This document shows, in pieces, positions 35,821-43,523 of a DNA stretch of 64,000 nucleotides. Both the position numbers and the translations under genes were made by a program. Every line of letters starts with the position of its first letter. Position 1 is the first letter of the stretch. This DNA comes from ECT2AJA-110-A sp035399845 (GTDB lineage Bacteria > Planctomycetota > Phycisphaerae > UBA1845 > UTPLA1). Under the pieces are notes generated by a model that had not been told where the DNA came from, did not search any database, and worked only from the letters and a program-made list of their open reading frames with translations. Where the stretch lies: positions 32,992 through 96,991 of the forward strand of contig DAOPJV010000016.1 in the NCBI GenBank assembly GCA_035399845.1, in the 5' to 3' direction.

Positions 35821-37575
35821 GTGAAAGTGAACTCTCCACGACAATCTCCCGACGACCAAGCCACGTCTCTGGATTTCATTCAGGTGTCGCGGAGCATCCT
35901 GCACCTGGCGACGCGCGGACCAGGGCGGTTTGAGTTTCTTCGCGAAGCTTCCCGGATCATTCTTCCGTTTGCATGTTGCGACGTCTTGGAACTTCGTGTC
36001 GACAATGGGAGTCCGGTGGGAAGATACCGCTGGTCGGCGTCGCAACGTCCGGCGGAGTCCTTTTCATTCGACTTGCAGAACGCCGAGGAAGCGCCTGCAA
36101 AAACCCGCCATACGCCAGAACGTGCAGGGGCCGACGCGAACGAATTCGTGGCGTGGCTCGACAACGTCGTTGAGGTCGTCGCCAGTGGTGATGTCGGAGG
36201 AGTTTCGCGATGCGTGACAGCTCACGGCAGCTTCTGGACACCCAATGCCACCGCGGACCTTGCCTTCAAGGAAGCGCCACGTCTCAGTGGGGACGAAAGC
36301 GGCGCGCCCGTGCAATCACTTGCGATCATTCCCTTTGAAATGAACGCCGAGAGCCCTGGCGTGCTCGTCTTAATGGCGGTGCGCAAGCATGCGTTCACCT
36401 CTCAGAATATTGAATTCTACGAATCGCTTGCCCAGACACTCGGTCTGGCGATTGACGACCGTCGCGCCCAGCACGCACTGCGAGAACGCGTCAAAGAACT
36501 CATGTGTCTCTATTCGATTGCCCAGATTCTGGAGACGCCCGACATCACTGTGTTGGATGCGATACAGCGAATCGTCGAGCTGATCCCATCGGCATGGCAG
36601 TTCCCGGATTCGATTGCGGCGAGAATCTCGTTGGATGACATTGTTTGTTCGCACGGTGATATGGATTCGGTTGTGCATCTCCAGGAGGCGCCAATTCGGA
36701 TCGACGGCCGGCGTCGAGGCACTGTCGATGTCGGATATGTCGAAGAACATCCTGAATTCGTTGAAGGAGCATTCCTCCCGGAAGAGCAGCATCTCGTGCG
36801 CGCGATTGCGAGAGAGGTGGCGCAGTTCGCGCAGCGCAGGGCGGCGATCGAAGAAAAGCTGCGACTTGCGGAACAAGTGCGCCAGGCGGATCGACTCGCC
36901 ACGATTGGTCAGCTCGCGGCCGGCGTCGCGCATGAGATCAACGAGCCGCTCGGGGCCATTCTCGGTTTCGCTCAACTGGCGAAGAAGGCGTCGGGGGTCC
37001 CCGAGTCGACTGAACAGGATCTGGAGAAGATTGTCGGCGCGGCCCTGCATGCACGCACAATTGTCCGAAAGCTCATGCTGTTTGCCAGGCAATCGCCTCC
37101 GAGTAAGTCGTTTGTTCATTTGAACGCCATCGTTCATGAGGGCCTTACGCTGCTCAAGCCGCGCCTCAGTGAATCTCGCGTCGATGTCGCTCGCGACCTG
37201 GATCCCGCCGATCCTGTAGTGTTTGCCGATGCTGTGCAACTTCATCAACTTGTCGTCAATCTCTGTGTCAACGGGCTACAGTCCATGTCGAAGGGTGGTC
37301 GATTGACGGTACGGACCCGAGGCTCTGGCCCGTGGGGCGAACTGGAAGTCCAGGACCAAGGCGGTGGGATCGCGCCTGAGATCGCGGATCGTATCTTCGA
37401 ACCCTTCTTTACGACAAAGTCTCCAGAGCAGGGGACGGGGCTGGGGTTGTCGGTCGTCCATGGGATCGTGCTGTCGCACGGGGGGACGATCGATTACGAA
37501 TCCAAGGCGGAGTCAGGAACGCGCTTTTGCGTTCGCCTGCCGACTTCCCCTCCGGAAGACGGTCATGTTGAATAA
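35821..37575 (+). CDS. Soluble sensor histidine kinase (GAF-type sensor)
   Basis: About 584 aa, no membrane helices. Two GAF-like sensory regions (roughly residues 25-210 and 215-345 of this start) precede a HisKA domain with phospho-acceptor His in GVAHEINEPLGAI and an ATPase domain with NLCVNGLQS (N box), DQGGGI and GTGLGLSV. The start is uncertain: a TTG at 35776 also gives an open frame. The GTG at 35821 overlaps the stop of a 12-codon ATG frame (35787-35824), so a leader-peptide arrangement is possible. It lies six bases before the response regulator and forms a two-component pair with it. Confidence 0.88.
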   Translation: MKVNSPRQSPDDQATSLDFIQVSRSILHLATRGPGRFEFLREASRIILPFACCDVLELRVDNGSPVGRYRWSASQRPAESFSFDLQNAEEAPAKTRHTPERAGADANEFVAWLDNVVEVVASGDVGGVSRCVTAHGSFWTPNATADLAFKEAPRLSGDESGAPVQSLAIIPFEMNAESPGVLVLMAVRKHAFTSQNIEFYESLAQTLGLAIDDRRAQHALRERVKELMCLYSIAQILETPDITVLDAIQRIVELIPSAWQFPDSIAARISLDDIVCSHGDMDSVVHLQEAPIRIDGRRRGTVDVGYVEEHPEFVEGAFLPEEQHLVRAIAREVAQFAQRRAAIEEKLRLAEQVRQADRLATIGQLAAGVAHEINEPLGAILGFAQLAKKASGVPESTEQDLEKIVGAALHARTIVRKLMLFARQSPPSKSFVHLNAIVHEGLTLLKPRLSESRVDVARDLDPADPVVFADAVQLHQLVVNLCVNGLQSMSKGGRLTVRTRGSGPWGELEVQDQGGGIAPEIADRIFEPFFTTKSPEQGTGLGLSVVHGIVLSHGGTIDYESKAESGTRFCVRLPTSPPEDGHVE

Positions 37576-37581
37576 CGCACA

Positions 37582-38946
37582 ATGAACAGGGAAATATACA
37601 GAATACTCGCCGTCGACGACTCTCCAAGCACGTTGGAGGTGCTGAAACGAAACCTGTCGGCAGCCGGGTTCTCAGTTGCAACGGCTTCGGGGGCTTCGGA
37701 GGCGATCCGTATTGTCGATGACGCGCCCGTTGACGTTGTGATTACTGATCTTCGAATGCCGTACGTCGACGGCATTGACCTGATTCGTCACCTTCGAGGA
37801 AATTCGCAGGACATCGGGATCATCATGATCACCGGGTACGGCTCCATCGAAAGTGCCGTATCGGCCGTCAAAGAAGGGGCCGACGAGTATCTCACCAAGC
37901 CCTTTACGGACGATGAATTGCTCGCAGCTGTGAACAAGACGATTGTTGCGCTGCGGCAGCGCCGGGCGTCCGAAGAAATGGTCGCGACGAGCGTGAGCGG
38001 ATCGAACTCGGGGCTGATCGGCGATTCCACACCGATGAAGCGCGTCTTTCGGGCCATCAACAAGGCGGCCACAACGTCGGCGACGATCCTGATCAACGGC
38101 GAAAGTGGCACAGGGAAGGAACTCGTGGCGCGTGCGATTCACTACGGCAGCGGTCGGGCGGCCGCGCCGTTTGTTCCCGTGAACTGCGGAGGGATTCCCG
38201 AGGGGCTTGTGGAGAGTGAATTATTCGGCCATGTGAAGGGCGCCTTTACCGGCGCCGTCACGACGCGCGCCGGGTTCTTCATTTCCGGCGACGGCGGGTC
38301 CGTCTTCCTCGATGAGATCGCCGAATTGACGCTCCCGATGCAGGCCAAGCTCCTTCGCGTTCTGGAGGACGGCAACGTGCAGATGGTCGGCGCGACCAAA
38401 CCCCGCACCGTCGATGTACGGATCATCGCGGCGACGAACAAGGACCTGGAAGGAATGACGCGGCGGGGGACGTTTCGTGAGGACCTGTTCTTTCGCCTGA
38501 ACGTGATCACTATCGAATTGCCGCCATTGCGTGAGCGCGGCGACGATGTGATTTTGCTGACCGGCCATTTCCTGGCAAAATTCGCTCGCGACGCCGCACG
38601 AGTGGTTCCATCGCTATCCGATCGCGCGTGGCGATGCCTTCGGGACTATCACTGGCCCGGCAACGTCAGGGAACTGGAGAACGTCATCCAACGACTGGTG
38701 ATCATGACCGACGGCGACGAGATTGACGCAGTCGATCTGCCGGCGCTGATGCGATACGCCGTTCCGCGCGACAATCGCGTCCATCGAACTCTCGCCGAGG
38801 TCGAGGCGGCGCACATTCATGCGGTTCTCGAGAGCGTCGGCGGCAACAAGACGAAGGCCGCTGAGATACTCGGGATCGATCGGAAGACGCTTCGAGAGTC
38901 ATTGAAGCGTTTCGAGCGGCCGGCCGGTGTCGACGAATCAGTCTGA
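37582..38946 (+). CDS. NtrC-family sigma54-dependent response regulator
   Basis: A 454 aa activator with receiver domain (acceptor Asp56 in VITDLRMP), AAA+ domain with Walker A GESGTGKE and the sigma54-contact loop GAFTGA, Walker B VFLDEI, arginine-finger region FREDLFFRLNV, and a C-terminal Fis-type helix-turn-helix (NKTKAAEILGIDRKTLRESL). All parts needed to activate sigma54 RNA polymerase are intact. Its partner kinase is the gene before it. A sigma54-like promoter lies about 180 bases after its stop, in front of a small Cys-motif protein and glutamate dehydrogenase, which are its best candidate targets. Confidence 0.92.
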   Translation: MNREIYRILAVDDSPSTLEVLKRNLSAAGFSVATASGASEAIRIVDDAPVDVVITDLRMPYVDGIDLIRHLRGNSQDIGIIMITGYGSIESAVSAVKEGADEYLTKPFTDDELLAAVNKTIVALRQRRASEEMVATSVSGSNSGLIGDSTPMKRVFRAINKAATTSATILINGESGTGKELVARAIHYGSGRAAAPFVPVNCGGIPEGLVESELFGHVKGAFTGAVTTRAGFFISGDGGSVFLDEIAELTLPMQAKLLRVLEDGNVQMVGATKPRTVDVRIIAATNKDLEGMTRRGTFREDLFFRLNVITIELPPLRERGDDVILLTGHFLAKFARDAARVVPSLSDRAWRCLRDYHWPGNVRELENVIQRLVIMTDGDEIDAVDLPALMRYAVPRDNRVHRTLAEVEAAHIHAVLESVGGNKTKAAEILGIDRKTLRESLKRFERPAGVDESV

Positions 38947-38992
38947 ATCGCCTGGGCCCGGAGCGGGGCGTTTTGCCCCACTGGTGCGATTC
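38945..38992. other. Nested inverted repeats after the response regulator: terminator or enhancer
   Basis: Outer arms GAATCGC (38945-38951) and GCGATTC (38986-38992) enclose an inner stem GGGGC, loop GTTTT, GCCCC (38965-38979). It overlaps the stop codon. It could end transcription of the two-component operon, or, lying about 140 bases before the sigma54-like promoter, serve as the upstream binding site of the regulator. Confidence 0.45.
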
Positions 38993-39128
38993 TCCCCATT
39001 CCATGGCTGTCCCTCGAAGCATTCCTCAAGGTCGTCGTCATCGAGACGGACCGCTTAACTCTCGTTTCTATAGTGCTTTGTGTGGCCCATTGTCATTCCG
39101 TCCAGCTTGGCTGTCAAAGCTGACGTGC

Positions 39129-39143
39129 GGCACGAAACGTGCC
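39129..39143 (+). promoter_or_regulatory. Sigma54-like promoter
   Basis: GGCACG, four bases, then GTGCC: the -24 GG and -12 GC are spaced exactly as in the sigma54 consensus TGGCACG-N4-TTGC. The first T and one T of the -12 box are changed. The same bases form a 6-bp hairpin (GGCACG-AAA-CGTGCC) followed by a T-rich run, so an intrinsic terminator is the rival reading. The next start codon is 71 bases downstream. Confidence 0.5.
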
Positions 39144-39213
39144 CTTTCATTTTTGTAACGCCGCGACATTCCGGCGGAAAAACTGAAATTGCCAAGGCCT
39201 AAGGAGCTGGACA

Positions 39214-39603
39214 ATGAACTCACAGAAAACACATCGCGAATCGTTGGACGCCGACCGCGGGCACGTCGGCGGGCCTCAGGAAGCTGTTGAGCGTCGGTGC
39301 GTATCGGCGCGCGAGAGACTTGCCAATCGGGACTGGCTTCCGGGATTGCACACATCGGATCCGGAAGCGCCAGCCGTAACTACGCCGGGCTTGTTCGCCG
39401 ACACGATTGGCGAACCACGTGAATCAGGCCGGGGCGGCCTGCAAACAATCGCAACGCTTTCGACGAGGTCGGAAGGCGTCGAGCGATTTGCTGTGGCAAA
39501 CCGGGAGTGGTATCCAGGACTATGCATGACCTGTGTGAAGCTCGCGAGTTGCAGCTTTCCAAAGCCCGAAGGCGGCGTCTTCAGTTGTGACGAGTTCGAA
39601 TAA
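39214..39603 (+). CDS. Small protein with C-terminal four-cysteine motif and internal repeat
   Basis: A 129 aa soluble protein preceded by AAGGAGCT. Two related segments, ANRDWLPGL (about residue 41) and ANREWYPGL (about residue 93), show an internal duplication; only the second is followed by the motif C-x2-C-x5-C-x11-C (CMTC ... SCSFPKPEGG ... CDEFE). From memory, tails of the form CxxC-x5-C with FPKPEGG occur in small proteins of anaerobes and related bacteria, with no known function; a zinc or iron-sulfur site is plausible. It is the first gene after the sigma54-like promoter and precedes gdhA by 46 bases. Confidence 0.8.
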   Translation: MNSQKTHRESLDADRGHVGGPQEAVERRCVSARERLANRDWLPGLHTSDPEAPAVTTPGLFADTIGEPRESGRGGLQTIATLSTRSEGVERFAVANREWYPGLCMTCVKLASCSFPKPEGGVFSCDEFE

Positions 39604-39649
39604 GTTGGCTGATGTGACGCGAGTGATCGCGAAAGGAGAAGGGGCAGCA

Positions 39650-41032
39650 ATGTTACCCGTGATCGAAAGGCAGCCGGAGGTTGCTCCAAGAAACAAGAAA
39701 GAGGGGGGCACTGCCGTTCCCAGCGGAAACAACGGTGGTCATGTCGGGCAACCGCATTCTGGAGTCGCTGAAAGACCCAAATCGAGCCTTTATCAGAATG
39801 TCGGCGTTCAGTTCAATCGGGCCGCCGACGTAATGAATCTCGACCCGGATGTCCGGCGGATTCTCGGGGCGACGAAGAACGAAATCGTCGTCAACTTCCC
39901 GGTCAAAATGGCCAATGGCCATGTGGAGATGTTCACCGGCTATCGGGTTCAGCATAACGATGCATTGGGGCCTTTCAAGGGTGGCCTGCGGTTCCATCCC
40001 GATGTCGACCTCGATGAGGTTCGGGCGCTGGCGGCGTGGATGACCTGGAAATGCGCCATCGCAGGTATTCCGTTCGGCGGCGCGAAGGGCGGAATTCAGT
40101 TCGATCCGGCGAAATACTCCGAGGCGGAGCTCGAGCGGATCACGCGCCGCTTTGCGTTCGCGCTGGGTGAGAACATTGGTCCCGAGTACGACATACCGGC
40201 GCCGGATGTGAACACCAACGCCCAGATCATGGCCTGGATCCTGGACACCTACGCGTCAACCGTCCCCTCGCATGAGCGCCAGCGCAACATCCACGTCGTG
40301 ACCGGCAAGCCCGTCGAGGCCGGCGGCAGCGTGGGGCGAGACAAGGCGACAGGGCAGGGCGTCGTTTTCACGATCCAGGAATGGACGCACGACCACAAGA
40401 TCGATGTCGCCGGTCTGACCTTCTCGGTTCAGGGGTTTGGCAATGTCGGATCGTGGACGGCTCGCCTGCTGACGCAGCTCGGCGCGAAGCTCGTCGCGGT
40501 TGAGGATGTGACCGGCGGCGTACGGAACGAGAACGGAATTGATCCGGATGACCTGCTTCGATTTGCGCGCGTCCACGGCGGCGTGATGAAGTACCCTCGG
40601 GGTGATTTCGTTGATCACATCATGTTCATGAAGACACCGGTTGACGTCTTCATCCCCGCCGCAATGGAAAACCAGATCACGGCGGAAAGCGCTCAGTGGC
40701 TGCAGGTGCGGCTCGTCGCTGAAGGAGCGAACGGTCCGACCAATCCTGAGGGCGATGCGGTATTGCAGCGACGCGGAATTGACCTGATTCCGGATATCCT
40801 TTGCAACGCCGGCGGTGTCATCGTCAGCTATTACGAGTGGCTGCAGAACAAGCGCAGCGAATTCTGGGAACTCGAAGAAGTGGATCGCAAGCTCCACAAG
40901 CGCATCAAGGCGGCGTACGGCCGTGTGCGTGACACGGCGGCCGAACTCGGCGTGGACTGGAGGACGGCTGCATACGTCATCGCGTTGTCGCGGCTGGAAA
41001 CGGTTTACAAGGAGCGCGGAATATTTCCGTGA
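39650..41032 (+). CDS. gdhA: Glutamate dehydrogenase
   Basis: A 460 aa enzyme interconverting glutamate and 2-oxoglutarate plus ammonium. Substrate and catalytic residues lie in GPFKGGLRFHPDV, MTWKCAIAGIPFGGAKGGI (catalytic Lys region), PAPDVNTNAQIMAW; the nucleotide-binding motif is VQGFGNVGSWTA. The ATG at 39650 has AAGGAGAAGG upstream; an in-frame ATG at 39587 inside the preceding gene is less likely. The first 40 residues are an extra low-complexity extension. Placement behind a two-component system with a sigma54 activator suggests nitrogen-responsive expression. Confidence 0.92.
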   Translation: MLPVIERQPEVAPRNKKEGGTAVPSGNNGGHVGQPHSGVAERPKSSLYQNVGVQFNRAADVMNLDPDVRRILGATKNEIVVNFPVKMANGHVEMFTGYRVQHNDALGPFKGGLRFHPDVDLDEVRALAAWMTWKCAIAGIPFGGAKGGIQFDPAKYSEAELERITRRFAFALGENIGPEYDIPAPDVNTNAQIMAWILDTYASTVPSHERQRNIHVVTGKPVEAGGSVGRDKATGQGVVFTIQEWTHDHKIDVAGLTFSVQGFGNVGSWTARLLTQLGAKLVAVEDVTGGVRNENGIDPDDLLRFARVHGGVMKYPRGDFVDHIMFMKTPVDVFIPAAMENQITAESAQWLQVRLVAEGANGPTNPEGDAVLQRRGIDLIPDILCNAGGVIVSYYEWLQNKRSEFWELEEVDRKLHKRIKAAYGRVRDTAAELGVDWRTAAYVIALSRLETVYKERGIFP

Positions 41033-41307
41033 GCCGCGACTTCGACGCCGGATCGCGTGAGTTGCGTAGCGCTCAGTAGTGCCCCGTATGTTAATCATGT
41101 CGGCGCCGGCGAGTTTGTCGTCTGCGGTGTGGCGATGTCTACACGCGCAACGTGGCGGCAGCCGCCTCGATCGTCGTGCCATGATGAGCTCAAATGTATC
41201 GACGGATTGGGACTTGGATTCGCAGGATCGTATCAAAGCAGGGCCGGACGACGGAATGTGTTTCTGTCATCCGGCCCGTGTCTTATAGGCGCATCGCGCC
41301 GGGCGCG

Positions 41308-41547
41308 TCAGGCCTTGAGCGCTGTCAGATCGGCGCCGTGGTTGATGTGGAATGTCTGTCCGCCGATGACCAGTGCCGGGACCGACTTTACACCCGCCCC
41401 CTCGGCCTCGGCGATACGATTTCTGTGCTCGCCGAGATGGACGATCTCGACATCGAAGCGGTTACGATCCAGCCCATCGGCGACTGTTCGTTCGGCGTCG
41501 ACACAAACAGGGCATCCCGCGTGATAGAAGGTCGCTTTCGTTGGCAT
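41308..41547 (-). CDS. Thioredoxin/glutaredoxin-like protein
   Basis: A 79 aa minimal thioredoxin-fold protein with active site CPVC in FYHAGCPVCVDAE and the cis-proline segment KSVPALVIGG. The C-terminus ends FHINHGADLTAL, as in small glutaredoxin-like proteins. GGAG lies eight bases before the start. It is the last gene of a three-gene minus-strand operon after the MarR regulator and the protoglobin-like lipoprotein, and could reduce a disulfide in one of them. Confidence 0.82.
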   Translation of the reverse strand: MPTKATFYHAGCPVCVDAERTVADGLDRNRFDVEIVHLGEHRNRIAEAEGAGVKSVPALVIGGQTFHINHGADLTALKA

Positions 41548-41615
41548 TATTTTACTCCATGGTTGGTGAGAGTGGGTAAGAGGCGACGCGCTGTCACCTC
41601 GCTAAGTCGGAAAGG

Positions 41616-42320
41616 TCAAAAGTCGCCGGGCTCGACATACGGCTGACTCCAGAGGATCACCGTCATCAGCACGGCCTTCCGCCACGCCTCGTACATTCCC
41701 TGGACTTCCTGTTCCATGTGTCCACCACGTGCGAGAAACGGCCTCAGCGTCGTGGTGATCGGGTAGTGAAGCGCGATCACGTACCGCATCGGAATGTGCG
41801 CCACCGCCTCGACACCGTCCGTCCGGTTCTTCTTCAGGCGGTGATGCCGCAGCCCGAGTTCGAGTTGTTGATTCAGCCAGGCCTGGTCGAAGTTAGCGGC
41901 GGCGGTCGTGAGCACCCAATCGCGGAATCGGGCCCGGACACGCATCAGGTACTCGCTGTTCGGCTGCCGTGTCGTCGGATGCGAGAAGTAATAGACGAGG
42001 TGGTCATTGGCCCCGACAAACCCGTACCAGACGTCCAGTAGCTCGTCGACATTCGGTTCGAGCACGCCACGCGACATGCGCAAAAACCGCACGTCTTCGT
42101 CCGTGAACAGGAACGACTTCTTGAGCAGCGCGAACTCCGCTTCCGACATTGCTCGAAAGCCACTGTTCCGGGCGGGCTGCGACGCGTCGCTTCGGCTGTA
42201 TCCGATCGTCCGCGAATCTCTCTTTCCGATGGTTGCGGTTCCCGTCGCCGCGCATCCGGGGAGCAGTATTCCCGCAAGCGATGGAACGACGAGGATGAGG
42301 ATATGGAATCGGCAAGGCAT
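41616..42320 (-). CDS. Protoglobin-domain lipoprotein
   Basis: A 234 aa protein with a lipoprotein signal peptide (lipobox LPGC, Cys23) and a globin-like helical domain from about residue 55. The patterns DVRFLRMSRGVLEPNVDELLD, then a His-containing LRHHRLKKN and HIPMRYVIALHYPI match the protoglobin family that also forms the sensor of globin-coupled receptors; the proximal heme His is probably in the RHH pair. Protoglobins are normally cytoplasmic, so a lipid-anchored extracytoplasmic form is unusual. It starts 33 bases after the MarR gene. It may bind NO or oxygen at the cell envelope. Confidence 0.72.
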   Translation of the reverse strand: MPCRFHILILVVPSLAGILLPGCAATGTATIGKRDSRTIGYSRSDASQPARNSGFRAMSEAEFALLKKSFLFTDEDVRFLRMSRGVLEPNVDELLDVWYGFVGANDHLVYYFSHPTTRQPNSEYLMRVRARFRDWVLTTAAANFDQAWLNQQLELGLRHHRLKKNRTDGVEAVAHIPMRYVIALHYPITTTLRPFLARGGHMEQEVQGMYEAWRKAVLMTVILWSQPYVEPGDF

Positions 42321-42353
42321 TTGGTGTTCTCCGTTTCTGATGACAAACTTCGC

Positions 42354-43076
42354 TTAGGATGACGGCTGGGCCGACGTGTCAGTGCCATGCCCGTCGTGTT
42401 CAAGAGGCCGGCCTTCGACAAACACTCGCCAGAGGCGCGGCGCGAGTTCGGCCGAAATCGGCTCCATTTCGGCGCAATCCACGCGCAGATCGGAGTCGCC
42501 GATCGGTGCATCGATGTACTGGCAGTGATGTTTCTTCTTCTCGCCGGGATACTCGTTCGGCCGGAAATACTTGCAGCCCACACACATGCGTGAGGTGGGC
42601 ACAGCGCCTTTTTCCTGAAGCTCGCGGATCAGCGCGACGAGACCGCGAACTAGTCCCGCTTGATCCCGATCGGGCAGCGCGGCTGCAGCGGAAAGGACTG
42701 TTCCCGGCCACTTAGCTGCTGTCGCAGCAATTCGCCTGCCTCGCGCGGTCAGCCTGAGCGTGATCGCGCGGCCATCCTGCCGCGAGCGTCGCTTCTCAAT
42801 CAGCCGCTTTTCGACAAGGGTGGAGATCGCCGCGCTGGCTGTACCTGCAGTGATGGCCAGTTGTTCGGCAACGCCCGAGAGGCCGACCGGTGCCAACGAG
42901 CCCGCGATCACTGCGAGAATTTGAGCCTGCGTCGGTGACAGGCCGTGCTCACCGGTGGCCTGCCAGGCCTCGTGCCGGAAGACGAGTGCTAGCTTGGCCA
43001 GTCCCGTCGCGACCTGGGAGGCGCACGCCTCGTTCGGTTGATGGCTACGCGTTGATTTGGGCGATTCAGGTTCCAT
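42354..43076 (-). CDS. MarR-family regulator with C-terminal four-cysteine domain
   Basis: A 240 aa regulator. Residues about 25-160 form a MarR winged helix (LSPTQAQILAVIA, LAITAGTASAAISTLVEKRLI, wing RRSRQDGRAITLRLT). The added C-terminal part has C-x2-C-x16-C-x15-C (RMCVGCKYF, KHHCQYIDAP, DCAEMEP), likely a zinc or iron-sulfur site. The ATG at 43076 is taken as start; a TTG 21 bases upstream is also in frame. A perfect palindrome lies just before the ATG and is a good autoregulatory operator. First gene of the operon with the protoglobin lipoprotein and thioredoxin. Confidence 0.83.
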   Translation of the reverse strand: MEPESPKSTRSHQPNEACASQVATGLAKLALVFRHEAWQATGEHGLSPTQAQILAVIAGSLAPVGLSGVAEQLAITAGTASAAISTLVEKRLIEKRRSRQDGRAITLRLTARGRRIAATAAKWPGTVLSAAAALPDRDQAGLVRGLVALIRELQEKGAVPTSRMCVGCKYFRPNEYPGEKKKHHCQYIDAPIGDSDLRVDCAEMEPISAELAPRLWRVFVEGRPLEHDGHGTDTSAQPSS

Positions 43077-43085
43077 GTCATATAG

Positions 43086-43098
43086 TTTGGACTCCAAA
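43086..43098 (-). promoter_or_regulatory. Palindromic operator in front of the MarR gene
   Basis: TTTGGA-C-TCCAAA, a perfect 6-bp inverted repeat around one base, ten bases before the MarR start codon. TTGATT lies on the minus strand at 43112-43107 as a possible -35, so a bound dimer would sit between promoter elements and block transcription. MarR dimers commonly bind such palindromes in their own promoter. Confidence 0.55.
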
Positions 43099-43304
43099 AT
43101 AAAAAAATCAAGGCGCGCGGCAAGAATATTTCGTAGTTCAAATTACTTACGGAGGCCAGGGCCATTCAATTGCGAAGGTTGGCAGGCGCTCCGGGTTATG
43201 AGAACAATTGGCGCAGAAATCGACGATTTGCCCGAGACTGCGTCACGCCACCGTTGCACCATGCCCGGGTTTGGGCAGAAGACTTCGGACTTTGTTGTAA
43301 TAGC

Positions 43305-43433
43305 GTGGGGATCTTCTACGCGCTGCAGGAAGCAAAGGTGCTGATCGAGCAGTGGCGACACCATTACAGCCGTGTCCGGCCGCACAGCTCGTTGGGCTAT
43401 CGACCACCGGCACCAGAGGCGATTCAATTCGTG
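43305..43433 (+). pseudogene. IS3-family transposase C-terminal remnant
   Basis: The translation GIFYALQEAKVLIEQWRHHY followed by VRPHSSLGYRPPAPEA is the C-terminal end of the IS3-family OrfB integrase core, including the last catalytic-Glu region neighbourhood. Upstream bases do not continue the transposase and no terminal repeats are seen, so it is a truncated relic. It lies between the nitrogen-oxide genes and the accessory genes and probably marks a past insertion. Confidence 0.8.
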
Positions 43434-43523
43434 CCGCCGATGGCGGGCTCCGCTCCGCTCGGTTCCCTCGCTAAGCTTCGCCCGCCATCGGCGCGTGAGC
43501 CGAGAGAGCGTGTGTGCTCAGGG

